Assembly: GCA_964644695.1 (NCBI GenBank) | Contig: CAZXWN010000009.1 | Location: forward strand, 35,412 to 99,411 | Length of the DNA stretch: 64,000 bases | Direction of reading: 5' to 3' | DNA from: CAZXWN01 sp964644695 [NCBI: uncultured bacterium] | GTDB lineage: Bacteria; UBP4; UBA4092 | Part shown: in pieces, positions 35,779 to 46,000 of the stretch | How the letters are laid out: the number at the start of each line of letters is the position of its first letter | Numbering within the stretch: the stretch's first letter is position 1 | Translations under genes and position numbers: made by a program | The notes under the pieces: generated by a model | What the model saw: the letters and a program-made list of their open reading frames with translations, nothing else | The model's database searches: none | Told to the model about the DNA's origin: nothing

Positions 35779-38217
35779 ATGCCTTTGAAAAATATGAGAA
35801 GTTTAATCAGCAAGCGCGTCGTTTCTTTGATTTTATTGACAATGATATGTCTGGCAGCGGTTGTTTCAGCCCAGACCAATACGGATGGGAGCAATCCCAT
35901 AGTTCGATCCCTAGCCGTGGATGGTAATATACGAGTTTCCGCAAAGGAAGTTCTGTCCAAAGTCAGTTTAAAGGTTGGAGACCCCCTGGATCGAATCAGT
36001 CTTCGTGAAGACATGTCCACTATCTATAAGATGGGATATTTCAACGAAGTGGCGGTTGATGTCAGTGATGTGAAAGACGGGGTTGCCGTGGTTTTCCTGG
36101 TTCGTGAGAATCCAGCCCTGAAAGAGCTGAGTTTTAGCGGGAATCGGGTATTTAAAAGCAAACGGCTTCTGGCTGATTTGAATTTCAAGTCGGGCGAATT
36201 GATATACCGTGATGATTTAATCAACATCTATACCGATAAAATCAAGGAAATATACAAAGCCAAAGATTATATGGTGGATGTTCAGGCCAAAAAAATTGAT
36301 TTACCCAGTGGCCAAGTTAAACTGGCCTTTACGATTGAAGAAGTGCGGCGGGGGAAAGTCCGTCAATTAGAGTTTATCGGGAATAAGGCCCTTTCTGATA
36401 AGAAACTAAAGAAAATTGTCGAGTCCAAGAGTTCCTGGTTAATGGTAAGTCACTTCTATGATGAAATGACCTACAAAATGGATTCGGCCAAAATCGTCCG
36501 TGCCTATCAGGATTTAGGTTATGTCTTGATTCAGGTACGGCAGGAAGAACCCAAGCTGGTTCCTGGCAAACGGGGTGTGGCACTTATTTATGACATTCAG
36601 GAAGGCCCGCGATTCAAGGTCGGCCAAATCAATCTTGAGGGGAATACCTATTTCAGTAATGAATACTTGCTCTCCAAGACGAAATCAAAAACTGGACAAA
36701 CCTATTGCCAGAGCCAGGTAGAGAAAGATAATTTGTCGCTGTATGACCAATACGCCAATCAAGGATATGTTACTTCTGATGTGGTCCGGATCCCTACCAT
36801 TGATACGACAAATAAAGTCGTAAATATTGATTACGGTATTCGGGAAAGCCAGCGGTATTATGTGGGTGATGTGAAACACAAAGGAATTCTCCCTGATAAA
36901 GACTTCCTGACCCGCACGGAAAAGGGTTATACCGAAGTCCCTATGAAAACCAAAAATAAAGTGATTGAACGGGAAATTATGCTGGATACAGGCGATGTGT
37001 TCCGGAAAAGTGAAATTGTGGAATCGCAACGCCGGTTAAACAATCTGGGTTTCTTTGAAAATGTCGTACCTTTCAATCAGCCGACTTTATCCGATGACAC
37101 CATGGACCTGATGCTTTATCTGGTGGAACAGAAACAAACCGGTACCATTCATTATGGTGTCGGGTACAGTACCCAGAAAAAAGCCTTGGTATTCTTAGAT
37201 GTCGAAGAACGAAATCTTTTTGGAACGGGTCGTTCTGTTCGAGCTAAAGGTGATTTAGCCATTGAAGGTTCGGAATACTACTTATCATATTCGGACCCCT
37301 ATTTTATGGATACCCGTTTAAAATTTATAGCCAGTCTGATGTATGACAAATTGGACCGGGAAATTGATGGGACACCTTACACACTTGGGCCGGGAAATGT
37401 TATTATCCCGGGTACTGAAGAGAAAACCCATGATTATTCTGAAAACCAGTTTGGCGGTTCGGTGGGATTGTCTTATCCATTAGATCGGTATCGTCAGATC
37501 AGTTTGGCTTTAGCAGCACGACATATTAAGTTTGAAACCGATGAAGATGGTTATGTGGTCCCGGAACCGTTGGGTCCAGATGACGTCTGGTCAACGAGTA
37601 TCACTCCAACATATATTTATGACACGAGGGACAATGTCAATTATCCAACTAAAGGTAATCGACTGGTCATGTCTTCTGAAATTGCAACGGAGCTCTTGGG
37701 CGGTGATATTAATTACGTTAAATTGATGGCAGATTACAGCTACTTCAAGACGCTGACCAAGGACTATATTGCGGCGGTCAGAGTCCGGGGTGGGTATTTA
37801 AAGCCCTTTGGTGGTACCGATGAAGCTCCGATTTCAGAACGATTCTTCCTCGGTGGACCGAATACCCTTCGTGGATTCGATTTCCGTGGCATTTCGCCCC
37901 GTGAAGATTACGTCGACACTGTTAATGGTGAAATTGTGGACCTGGTCAAAGGTGGAGATGTGATGTTCAATCTGAACCTGGAAATCCGTAAGAAATTAAT
38001 GGAGCGGGTGGTAGGTTTGGTGTTCCTGGATGCCGGCGCTGTCTGGTCATCCTTTGACGAAATCGATTTAGGTGAAATTCGCTATTCCGTCGGCCCGGGT
38101 GTCATGGTCACTGTCCCTTATATCGGAAATGTTCAGATAGGATATGGGTACACACTCAATAAACAGGAAGGTGATAATGATCAAGGATTCTATTTCACCT
38201 TCGGGAATGTGTTCTAA
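35779..38217 (+). CDS. bamA: Outer membrane protein assembly factor BamA
   Basis: This 812-residue Omp85 protein has a signal peptide (MRSLISKRVVSLILLTMICLA region), then five POTRA domains over about residues 38-425. The C-terminal 16-strand barrel holds the lid-lock signature FFLGGPNTLRGFDFRG. BamA inserts beta-barrel proteins into the outer membrane, so the host is diderm. The gene is followed directly by a Skp-like chaperone gene and the lipid A genes lpxD and lpxC-fabZ, a classic envelope-biogenesis order. Confidence 0.95.
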   Translation: MPLKNMRSLISKRVVSLILLTMICLAAVVSAQTNTDGSNPIVRSLAVDGNIRVSAKEVLSKVSLKVGDPLDRISLREDMSTIYKMGYFNEVAVDVSDVKDGVAVVFLVRENPALKELSFSGNRVFKSKRLLADLNFKSGELIYRDDLINIYTDKIKEIYKAKDYMVDVQAKKIDLPSGQVKLAFTIEEVRRGKVRQLEFIGNKALSDKKLKKIVESKSSWLMVSHFYDEMTYKMDSAKIVRAYQDLGYVLIQVRQEEPKLVPGKRGVALIYDIQEGPRFKVGQINLEGNTYFSNEYLLSKTKSKTGQTYCQSQVEKDNLSLYDQYANQGYVTSDVVRIPTIDTTNKVVNIDYGIRESQRYYVGDVKHKGILPDKDFLTRTEKGYTEVPMKTKNKVIEREIMLDTGDVFRKSEIVESQRRLNNLGFFENVVPFNQPTLSDDTMDLMLYLVEQKQTGTIHYGVGYSTQKKALVFLDVEERNLFGTGRSVRAKGDLAIEGSEYYLSYSDPYFMDTRLKFIASLMYDKLDREIDGTPYTLGPGNVIIPGTEEKTHDYSENQFGGSVGLSYPLDRYRQISLALAARHIKFETDEDGYVVPEPLGPDDVWSTSITPTYIYDTRDNVNYPTKGNRLVMSSEIATELLGGDINYVKLMADYSYFKTLTKDYIAAVRVRGGYLKPFGGTDEAPISERFFLGGPNTLRGFDFRGISPREDYVDTVNGEIVDLVKGGDVMFNLNLEIRKKLMERVVGLVFLDAGAVWSSFDEIDLGEIRYSVGPGVMVTVPYIGNVQIGYGYTLNKQEGDNDQGFYFTFGNVF

Positions 38218-38270
38218 ATCAGTTTGAGTTATACTAATTAAGATAAGCTCAATTTTGAGGAAGGTATAAT

Positions 38271-38873
38271 ATGCGTAAGGTTAAGTTATTGTTGATTTTA
38301 GTCGTTACTCTCGTAATGACAGCTGTTTTAGCTACATCAGGTATGGCTCAGGAAGCCAAATCTGCCCAGAAATTTGCCATTTTAAGTGTTCGGGATGTCT
38401 TTAATAGTTATCCTGATCGCCAGCCATTTATTGATAAGTACTCTGATAAAGAAGTGGAAATGCAAGGTAATCTGAGTGCAATTGACAGTACTTTTAAGGC
38501 GTTACTGAAGAAACAAAAAACAATGCCGGATGCCAATTATAAAGCTGCCGCAGAAAAATTAGCCGACCAGCAGAAGAAAGCTATGGATGCTTACCGGAAA
38601 TTTGCGGAAGAGAAAAAAGCGGCGACAGACGCTATGCAGAAAGAATTTAATGCAGCGTTAAAAGAAGCCTGTGCCAAAGTTGCTAAGGAAAAAGGCGTCG
38701 ATTTTATATTAGACTCATTCTTTGTGACGTATTGTGTTAATGAAGAAGCTTATGATGTTACGAATCAGGTAATCGCAGAAGTGAAAAGGATTCATGCTGA
38801 GTCCAGTAAAACTGCACCATCTGCTGATACAGCCAAAACCCAAAAAACTCCTGCTCCGAAAGCCAGCAAGTAA
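38271..38873 (+). CDS. skp: Skp/OmpH family periplasmic chaperone
   Basis: The 200-residue product has a signal peptide (LLLILVVTLVMTAVLATSGMA), then the OmpH start FAILSVRDVFNSYPD. A long Lys/Ala/Glu-rich coiled-coil hairpin (tentacle) is followed by the family end KEKGVDFILDSFFVTYC. It carries unfolded outer-membrane proteins through the periplasm to BamA, encoded just upstream. The Ala/Thr/Pro-rich C-terminal tail (about 25 residues) is an extension. GAGGAAGG precedes the ATG. Confidence 0.88.
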   Translation: MRKVKLLLILVVTLVMTAVLATSGMAQEAKSAQKFAILSVRDVFNSYPDRQPFIDKYSDKEVEMQGNLSAIDSTFKALLKKQKTMPDANYKAAAEKLADQQKKAMDAYRKFAEEKKAATDAMQKEFNAALKEACAKVAKEKGVDFILDSFFVTYCVNEEAYDVTNQVIAEVKRIHAESSKTAPSADTAKTQKTPAPKASK

Positions 38874-38916
38874 TATCAGCTGCGTACTTTGAGGACAGAA
38901 AACATAAAGGTGTCTG

Positions 38917-39975
38917 ATGGCGATAAAAGCAGGTGAACTGGCCAAACATATCGGGGCTGTGTGCGAAGGAAACCCGGATGTTGAACTGGATGGAATCTCG
39001 GGTGTCAAGGAAGCGACTCCGGGAGATTTGACCTTTGTAGTCCAGGCAAAGTATTTGGCCGATTTAAAAGATTCGAAGGCTTCTGCTGTGATTGCTCCAC
39101 CCCAAATGGAAGTGGAGTTTCCGTGTATTATCCGTGCTCCGCAAGCTCGGTTAGCGTTAGTCAAGGCGATTGAGCTGCTGACTCCCCGGGAATGCCCTCC
39201 AGAATCCATGCAAATGGGCGTTCATCCCTTATCATTTATTGGTAAAGATGTTAAGTTGGGTGAAGGGGTCTGTATCGGGCCTCTGGCAATTGTGGAGGAC
39301 TGTGCCGAGATAGGAAACAATACCCTCATCCATTCTGGTGCATATGTGGGGCGTTGCAGTAAAATCGGTAAAGATTGCAAGATATATCCGAACGTCACTG
39401 TTCGCGAAGAAGTGACTATTGGTGACCGAGTGATTTTACATTCTGGGACCGTTATCGGTGCTGATGGTTTTGGATATACAAAAGAAGAAGGTATTCACTA
39501 CAAAATCCCACAGCGGGGAACCGTGGTTATTGAGGATGATGTAGAAATGGGTGCTAATGTGACCGTGGACCGGGCGACATTTGGCCGGACATGGATCAAA
39601 AAAGGCATCAAAATAGATAATCTGGTCCATATCGCACACAATGTCATTATTGGCGAAAACACGATTATTGTTGCTCAGACAGGGATTGCCGGTTCAACCG
39701 AACTGGGCAAGAATGTCACCTTGGCGGGTCAGGTAGCAGTTACAGACCATGTCAAAATTGGTGACAACGCAATTGTTACGGGTCGTAGTGCAGTCTCTAA
39801 GAATATTCCTCCGGGAATCATTGTATCTGGCCATCCAGCTATTGCCCAAAAGGATGATCAGCGGATCCGCGCCAATTTATCCCGATTACCCAGTATGGCA
39901 AAACGGTTGAAGGAATTGGAAGAGAAAGTCGCTGAATTGACCGAACGGTTAGAACGCGAAACCCTCGAACGATAA
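38917..39975 (+). CDS. lpxD: UDP-3-O-acylglucosamine N-acyltransferase LpxD
   Basis: This 352-residue protein has the LpxD uridine-binding N-terminal domain (about 1-100). A left-handed parallel beta-helix follows, built from hexapeptide repeats ([20 protein letters not shown] and many more). The catalytic His sits in [16 protein letters not shown], with [12 protein letters not shown] before it. A C-terminal coiled-coil helix completes the fold. It transfers the second 3-hydroxyacyl chain in lipid A synthesis. It is followed after 20 nt by the lpxC-fabZ fusion. Confidence 0.95.
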   Translation: MAIKAGELAKHIGAVCEGNPDVELDGISGVKEATPGDLTFVVQAKYLADLKDSKASAVIAPPQMEVEFPCIIRAPQARLALVKAIELLTPRECPPESMQMGVHPLSFIGKDVKLGEGVCIGPLAIVEDCAEIGNNTLIHSGAYVGRCSKIGKDCKIYPNVTVREEVTIGDRVILHSGTVIGADGFGYTKEEGIHYKIPQRGTVVIEDDVEMGANVTVDRATFGRTWIKKGIKIDNLVHIAHNVIIGENTIIVAQTGIAGSTELGKNVTLAGQVAVTDHVKIGDNAIVTGRSAVSKNIPPGIIVSGHPAIAQKDDQRIRANLSRLPSMAKRLKELEEKVAELTERLERETLER

Positions 39976-39995
39976 TTTATTTCTGAAACGGTATT

Positions 39996-41345
39996 ATGGA
40001 AAAACAGAGAACACTAGCTACCTCCGCCCAATATTCTGGAATCGGACTACACACAGGTAACCATACAACAGTAACCTTTAAACCTGCGGAAGCTAATACA
40101 GGTATTTGTTTTGTTCGTACGGATTTACCAGAACCTGTCGTTATCCCTGCAACGGTAGAAAATGTTACCCTGACTCTACGCGGGACCACTTTGGGAATTG
40201 GGGATGTCATTGTTCATACAGTGGAACATGTGATGGCTTCATTACATGGACTGGGTGTGGATAATGCGATTGTGGAAATTGACAGCAATGAACCTCCTGC
40301 CGGAGATGGAAGTGCTCTTCCTTTTGTGGAAGCCATATTAAATGCTGGAATTGTTGAGCAGAATGCTATCCGGCGATATATCAATGTCGAGCAGCCTATC
40401 TGGTTGTCGGATAAAGATACTCACCTGGTCGTTTTACCGGATGACGACTTTAAGATTACCTTCACCGTTGATTATCATCATCCATTATTGAAATCACAGT
40501 ATGGGTCTTTTACGATTGATAAAGAGACCTTCCAACGAGAGATAGCGCCTGCCCGGACTTACGGTTTCCTTTCTGAAGTAGAGGAACTGAAGGCCCAGGG
40601 ATTAATTAAGGGCGGAAGTTTAGATAATGCGGTCGTCATTGCAGATGACCGGATATTGAATGATCACTTACGATTTGATGATGAGTTTGTTCGTCATAAA
40701 ATATTGGATCTGATTGGGGATATGTTCCTGATTGGTCATCCTCTTAAATGCCATCTGGTCGTCGCCCGCTCTGGACACAAATCCAATGTGGAGTTGGCCA
40801 AGAAACTACGGAAATATATGGATGATAAAACCAAGCAGACTCGTTTAGTGACCGCCAAAGCCCAACCGGAAGTGCCGGAATTACCCAAAGTAAATGTCAG
40901 TCTTCCGACAGAACTCCCCATCACTCAAGATTTCATACAAAAGATACTCCCCCATCGTTACCCATTCCTGCTCGTAGATAAAATCGTGGAAATGGAAGAT
41001 ATGCGTGCGGTTGCCGTTAAGTGTGTCACCGTAAATGAGCCGTTCTTTCAAGGCCATTTCCCGGGACACCCAATCATGCCCGGCGTATTAATTATTGAAG
41101 CTATGGCTCAGACAACAGGCGTTTTAATGTTAGCGAAGCCGGAGCATGCCAATAAGTTGGCCTATCTGATGGGGGTTGAGAGCGCAAAGTTCCGTCGTCC
41201 AGTGGTACCTGGAGACCAGTTGAAATTAGAAGTTGTTGTGCTGAAAGCCAAAGGCCGTTCAGGAAAGGCCAAGGGTACAGCCACTGTGGATGGGAAAGTT
41301 GTGGCCGAAGCCGAGATGTCTTTTGCACTAATTGAGACAAATTAA
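39996..41345 (+). CDS. lpxC-fabZ: Bifunctional LpxC deacetylase - FabZ dehydratase fusion
   Basis: Of 449 residues, about 1-295 are LpxC (Zn-dependent UDP-3-O-acyl-GlcNAc deacetylase). Metal and active-site motifs are HTVEHVMASLHGLG, NEPPAGDGSA, HKILDLIGD and SGHKSN. Residues ~305-449 are FabZ (3-hydroxyacyl-ACP dehydratase), with ILPHRYPFLLVDKI and the catalytic GHFPGHPIMPGVLIIEAMAQ. The fusion is known from Bacteroidetes and some other FCB/PVC-type lineages. It couples the committed step of lipid A synthesis to fatty-acid elongation. lpxA, the usual next gene, is not here; leuB follows. Confidence 0.95.
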   Translation: MEKQRTLATSAQYSGIGLHTGNHTTVTFKPAEANTGICFVRTDLPEPVVIPATVENVTLTLRGTTLGIGDVIVHTVEHVMASLHGLGVDNAIVEIDSNEPPAGDGSALPFVEAILNAGIVEQNAIRRYINVEQPIWLSDKDTHLVVLPDDDFKITFTVDYHHPLLKSQYGSFTIDKETFQREIAPARTYGFLSEVEELKAQGLIKGGSLDNAVVIADDRILNDHLRFDDEFVRHKILDLIGDMFLIGHPLKCHLVVARSGHKSNVELAKKLRKYMDDKTKQTRLVTAKAQPEVPELPKVNVSLPTELPITQDFIQKILPHRYPFLLVDKIVEMEDMRAVAVKCVTVNEPFFQGHFPGHPIMPGVLIIEAMAQTTGVLMLAKPEHANKLAYLMGVESAKFRRPVVPGDQLKLEVVVLKAKGRSGKAKGTATVDGKVVAEAEMSFALIETN

Positions 41346-41386
41346 TACATCCACTGGTAATTTGTATTATCTGAAAATTGAGAGAG

Positions 41387-41420
41387 GGACAATAACGACA
41401 GGTTATTGTCCTTCGTTTTT
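41387..41420 (+). terminator. Possible terminator after lpxC-fabZ
   Basis: GGACAATAAC-GACAG-GTTATTGTCC is followed by TTCGTTTTT. The stem is fairly AT-rich, so strength is uncertain. Confidence 0.55.
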
Positions 41421-41452
41421 AAGAAGAAATATCGAGGAGAGGAGATACAATT

Positions 41453-42508
41453 ATGTATAACATAGCTGTTATTGGCGGCGATGGTATTGGACCGGAAGTA
41501 GTTCGTGAAGGGCTTAAGGTCCTGAATGCGGTTGCTCCCCTGGAAAACATCAAGTACCAACTGCACAATTTTGATATTGGTTCTCAACGGTATCTGAAGA
41601 CGGGCGAATTGTTACCGGATTCAGTTATGGATGAACTGCGGAAGATGGACGCCATTTACTTTGGTGCCATCGGCAGTCTCGATGTGAAACCCGGTGTTTT
41701 GGAACGGGGTATCCTTCTGAAGATGCGGTTTGATTTTGACCAGTACATAAACTTACGTCCCATAAAACTTTATGATTCCCGATTCTGTCCTCTGAAAGAT
41801 AAAAACCCGGAAGACATTGATATGGTTTTTGTCCGCGAAAACACGGAAGGTGCCTATGTCGGTGTCGGGGGTGTGTTTAAAAAAGACACTCCAGATGAAG
41901 TGGCAGTTCAGGAAGACGTAAACACCCGTAAAGGGGTGGATCGTTGTATCCGGTATGCCTTTGAATATGCCCGGAAACGCAATCGCAAAAAACAACTGAC
42001 CCTGTGCGATAAATCCAATGTCCTTACCTATGCCCATGACCTGTGGCAGCGTTCATTCAAAACCATGAGCTCCGAATATCCAGACATCAAGACCAATCAT
42101 GCCTTTGTGGATGCTTTAGCAATGTTCATGATTAAGAATCCTGAATGGTATGATGTGGTAGTGACCAACAATATGTTTGGTGATATTTTGACGGACCTGG
42201 GTGCCATTATCCAGGGTGGAATGGGTGTGGCAGCCTCCGGTAACATTAATCCGGAAGGTGTCTCCATGTTTGAGCCAGTTCATGGCTCTGCCCCCCAATA
42301 TACTGGCAAAAATGTTGCCAACCCGATTGCAGCCATCGCTGCTGTCAGTATGATGTTGGATCATCTGGGAGAACAAAAAGCATCAGCCCGGATTGAAAAA
42401 GCCATCAGTACGGTTATCACTGGGGGCCAGTTGCCGACCCTGGATTTATCTGAAAATCCTGGAACGGCGGGTATGGGTGATTTAGTGGCAGAGGAAGCTA
42501 CAAGGTAG
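41453..42508 (+). CDS. leuB: 3-isopropylmalate dehydrogenase family protein
   Basis: This 351-residue NAD-dependent beta-hydroxyacid oxidative decarboxylase has [33 protein letters not shown], the catalytic Lys-containing [23 protein letters not shown] and [15 protein letters not shown]. Leucine biosynthesis (isopropylmalate to ketoisocaproate) is the most likely role; tartrate/malate dehydrogenase relatives share these motifs. GAGGAGAGGAG precedes the ATG. leuA, leuC and leuD are not adjacent. Confidence 0.82.
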   Translation: MYNIAVIGGDGIGPEVVREGLKVLNAVAPLENIKYQLHNFDIGSQRYLKTGELLPDSVMDELRKMDAIYFGAIGSLDVKPGVLERGILLKMRFDFDQYINLRPIKLYDSRFCPLKDKNPEDIDMVFVRENTEGAYVGVGGVFKKDTPDEVAVQEDVNTRKGVDRCIRYAFEYARKRNRKKQLTLCDKSNVLTYAHDLWQRSFKTMSSEYPDIKTNHAFVDALAMFMIKNPEWYDVVVTNNMFGDILTDLGAIIQGGMGVAASGNINPEGVSMFEPVHGSAPQYTGKNVANPIAAIAAVSMMLDHLGEQKASARIEKAISTVITGGQLPTLDLSENPGTAGMGDLVAEEATR

Positions 42509-42556
42509 AAAATAAAATAAATACGGTGATTGCAACCTGTTACCTAAAAAACCTTG

Positions 42557-42565
42557 TGCTATAAT
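42557..42565 (+). promoter_or_regulatory. Extended -10 promoter of the small membrane protein gene
   Basis: TGCTATAAT is an extended -10 element. The transcript would start about 7 nt downstream. Its leader contains a GTGT...ACAC stem around CCGT-AAAAG-ACGG, and there is no clear ribosome-binding site before the ATG at 42607. Confidence 0.55.
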
Positions 42566-42606
42566 TTGGTGTGTGGTTACCGTAAAAGACGGAAAGTAAA
42601 GACACA

Positions 42607-42795
42607 ATGTCACAATTTTGGATATATTTTTTAATAGGTTATGTAAGTTTCAGTTTAGGTATCATAATTGGATGCCTTATTATGATGCGTGGTGACGATA
42701 CTCCGGAAGAACCGGAAACTGTCAATGAAAAGACTGAGACCGAGCCGATTAAAAGTAAAGCGGATGAAGTAACCAATAGTTTGCAATCTTCGTAA
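42607..42795 (+). CDS. Small single-pass membrane protein
   Basis: The 62-residue product has one N-terminal helix (FWIYFLIGYVSFSLGIIIGCL) and an acidic, soluble tail rich in Glu, Thr and Lys. It recalls short DUF3789-type proteins (FSLGIIIGCLI), but the homology is weak. The gene lies between its own extended -10 promoter and a very strong terminator, which supports expression. Function unknown. Confidence 0.6.
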   Translation: MSQFWIYFLIGYVSFSLGIIIGCLIMMRGDDTPEEPETVNEKTETEPIKSKADEVTNSLQSS

Positions 42796-42822
42796 GTAGT
42801 CTTTCAATAAAACTGTGATTTG

Positions 42823-42865
42823 AAAGCAGGATGAGACCTGAAAGTCTCATCCTGCTTTTTTATTT
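42823..42865 (+). terminator. Strong intrinsic terminator
   Basis: A 15-bp perfect stem (AAAGCAGGATGAGAC with GTCTCATCCTGCTTT), CTGAAA loop, and a T-rich tail. Confidence 0.92.
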
Positions 42866-43010
42866 GAATTATTATCGCCTGGAAAAAATAGGATTTGAGG
42901 AGTAGAATACAAAATGATTTTAACCGTCATTAACTAATCATCGGAATTGATTTGTTGAAGAACGAATCCGTAAAGTAAACAGTGAAAGAAGAAAGATGGA
43001 GGATTTCGAA

Positions 43011-46000
43011 ATGGTGCGGATGAAAATTTGGGTTTTGGGTTGTCTGGTAACACTTCTGTTCTTGGCGACATCAGTCCATGCTATTCCCGCGGCAACAATA
43101 ATGTGGTCGTCGTATTTTGGTGACACCACCGAAGATGGGGGTGGAGTGGGTGTTGATACTTCAGGAAATCTATATTATATAGGTGAAACCTATGCCGGTT
43201 GGTCGAGTGGCGCCACAGGAGGAGATGTCTTTGTTGTGAAGGTGAATCCCTCCGGAGCAACAACATGGAATGTGCTGGTGGGTGGTGTCAATGATGAATG
43301 CATGAACAATGCAACTTTAGATGCGGCTGGTAATGTCTATATTGTTGGAGACACTCTGTCCGCAGGGTGGATAAAAAATGGGTATGATACGACTTACAAC
43401 GGAGGAAGTGATTGGGGTGATGGATATGTCATGAAAATCAGCCCGACGGGAACTGTACTCTGGTCTTCTTATATCGGTGGAGCCGGTGAAGATGGTGCTT
43501 ACGGAGTGGCTGTTGACAGTGCCGGGAATGTATTTGTATCGGGCCATACACAATCGTCTGGATGGGCAAAGAATGGTTATGATACGACATTCAATGGGGG
43601 TACCTGGGATGGTTATTTAGCCAAGTTTAATTCATCCGGGAACATGCTCTGGTCAACTTACATTGGCGGCAGCGCCGATGAAGAAGGGGGATGGGTCACG
43701 GTAGATAAGGCAGGAAATGCCTACATGACCGGAGTGACAGCCTCCTCTGGATGGACCAGTCTTGGAACTTACGTTGGGGGCGTCAGCGATGCGTATATTG
43801 CCAAAGTAAACGCCAATGGCTCGCTAGGGTGGACCAAATGTTATGGCGGCAATAATGATGACCGGGGGCATGGAATCGCTATTGACCCGACAGATACCTA
43901 CCTCTATTTATCCGGTAGAACAAAATCTGCTGGCGGGTGGATTGTTGGTTATTATGATTCAAATTACAGTAACCATGATGCGTTTGTTCTGAAACTGAAA
44001 GCAAGTAATGGTGCATATCAGTGGGGTACTTATTTAGGTGGTGATCAGGAAGATGAAGCTTATGGTCTTGCTGTAAATAAAAATGGCGATGTATTTGTCT
44101 GTGGATATACTCAGTCGGCGGATTGGACTTCCATGGGACCGGACACCAGCATTAACGGTCAGGATGATGGTTTTGTGGCTAAATTATCCTCAAGTGGTTC
44201 TCTGGTGTGGTCAACTTATCTGGGCGGCTCCAATAATGACCATGCGTATCGTATTGTTGTAACCGATGATTCAAAAGTTTTTGTGTCAGGATACACTTAC
44301 TCTGCCGGCTGGACTGTCGATGGTTTTGATACGGATTTGGGTGGAGCCTCAGATGGTTTTGTCGTGAAAATAAATGATTACTATGTGGGTGGACTGCAAA
44401 TCAATATTTCACCGAGAGAAGCAGTACTTGCAGGCGGTAAATGGGGTTACGGTTATGAACCAGAATGGCATGACAGCGGAGAATTGCGTGATTCCATGAT
44501 TGCAGGCTTTCATGAGATTACCCTGAAACCCCTGCCGGGGTGGATCAGTTCCACAAGTTATAACTTATTCAACGATATAATTGTTTCCTCAAATGCGACG
44601 GTGGTCAGAACTTTAGGTTATGAAAGAGTTTTGCCAGACCTGAAATTATACGTTGGCGAATCGCTGCCGAAGGCTTTCCTGTTAAGCGATTATGGATATG
44701 GAGTTACTTCCACTTATGCCCTGAATAATTTCCTGGGTTTAGTTGGATTGAGTGGAGATACTATTCAACAAAGCGCTTATTCACTGGCAACCTCTGGCGT
44801 CAATACTTTACGGTACGACCATTGTGGAATAAAAGACTCCAACTATGCGGTTAAATATTCGACCTACAAGATGGATAAACTTCCGAAAGTTGGGATCAGC
44901 CCCAATCAAACTATCCAGCTTAATATTGCCCGGTATTGCCATGACAGTTCAGGCCCAGCGATTCCTCCCACCTTTGGGTCTTCCGGAGCCTTGTGGGTTG
45001 AGGATACAACCAAAATATCAGCCTCCTGGTTGGATGATTCCACCATACAGATTACAGCGAACGGGTCCTTTAACGGGGTGGCACCGATTACCATTACTGC
45101 AGGTACAGGTGATGAAACAGATGTCGATAGGGAAAAACTGAATGTCTATTGTAATCTTCTGACCGTGGGCCAAATTACTGTGAATGCAAACTTGAGTGCT
45201 TTTGGAACAGAATTGATGGAAGGTTACAATACGATGCCGACCGTAGGGTTTGTGGATTCGATTGCTGACCCGGAAGGAACGGTTGCTCAGGGACTAATGG
45301 CACTGTCCTTCTACACGACTCAACAGGTTATCAAAATTACTCCTAACCTGAGTAATGCCGTCAATTACGAAAGTAATACCTGGTACATTGCCAGAATGAG
45401 AGTGTATTCCCCCAATTATGAGTCCTCGATTGAGGGCCATTTATTCCACTTCTGTGGAATTCCCGGTTCGGCCAGTACCGTGGACCTGTCAGCAAATATC
45501 CTCTTTGGTCTGACAAGTACCTGGACCTGGATTGAAGCCCCTCTCTATGCGACCAGCTCCTCACAGGGATTCCCACAAATTATTTTCAAAAATGGAAATA
45601 ATCTGGGAACGGTTTTCATTGATGACATTCAAATCATCAAAGCCTCTCCGGACATTATGGATTCCGGTCGTGGAAATATCAACTATCGGTTCCCCTATCG
45701 GTTTGTCGATTCATTGTCAGACCTGGCTCTGGGCTGGTCTACAACAGAACCCTATCCCGGTTTGACTTATCTGGCTTCTTTGAGCGCCTCCTCTGGAAAA
45801 CTGAATGTTAATTTTGCAGGAGCGGGCGCGGATATGAACCAGAAGGGTATGAAGCTGACGGCAACCAAGACTACAGGTGGAGTTATAACGCCTGTGTCTA
45901 ATCGAGATTATGAAGTGGGTATGAAACTTTACATGAATATGGAAAGTGGCATCTTCAACAGTTATGACTCGATTATCCTGCAGGCCTGTTATGGAGTTCC

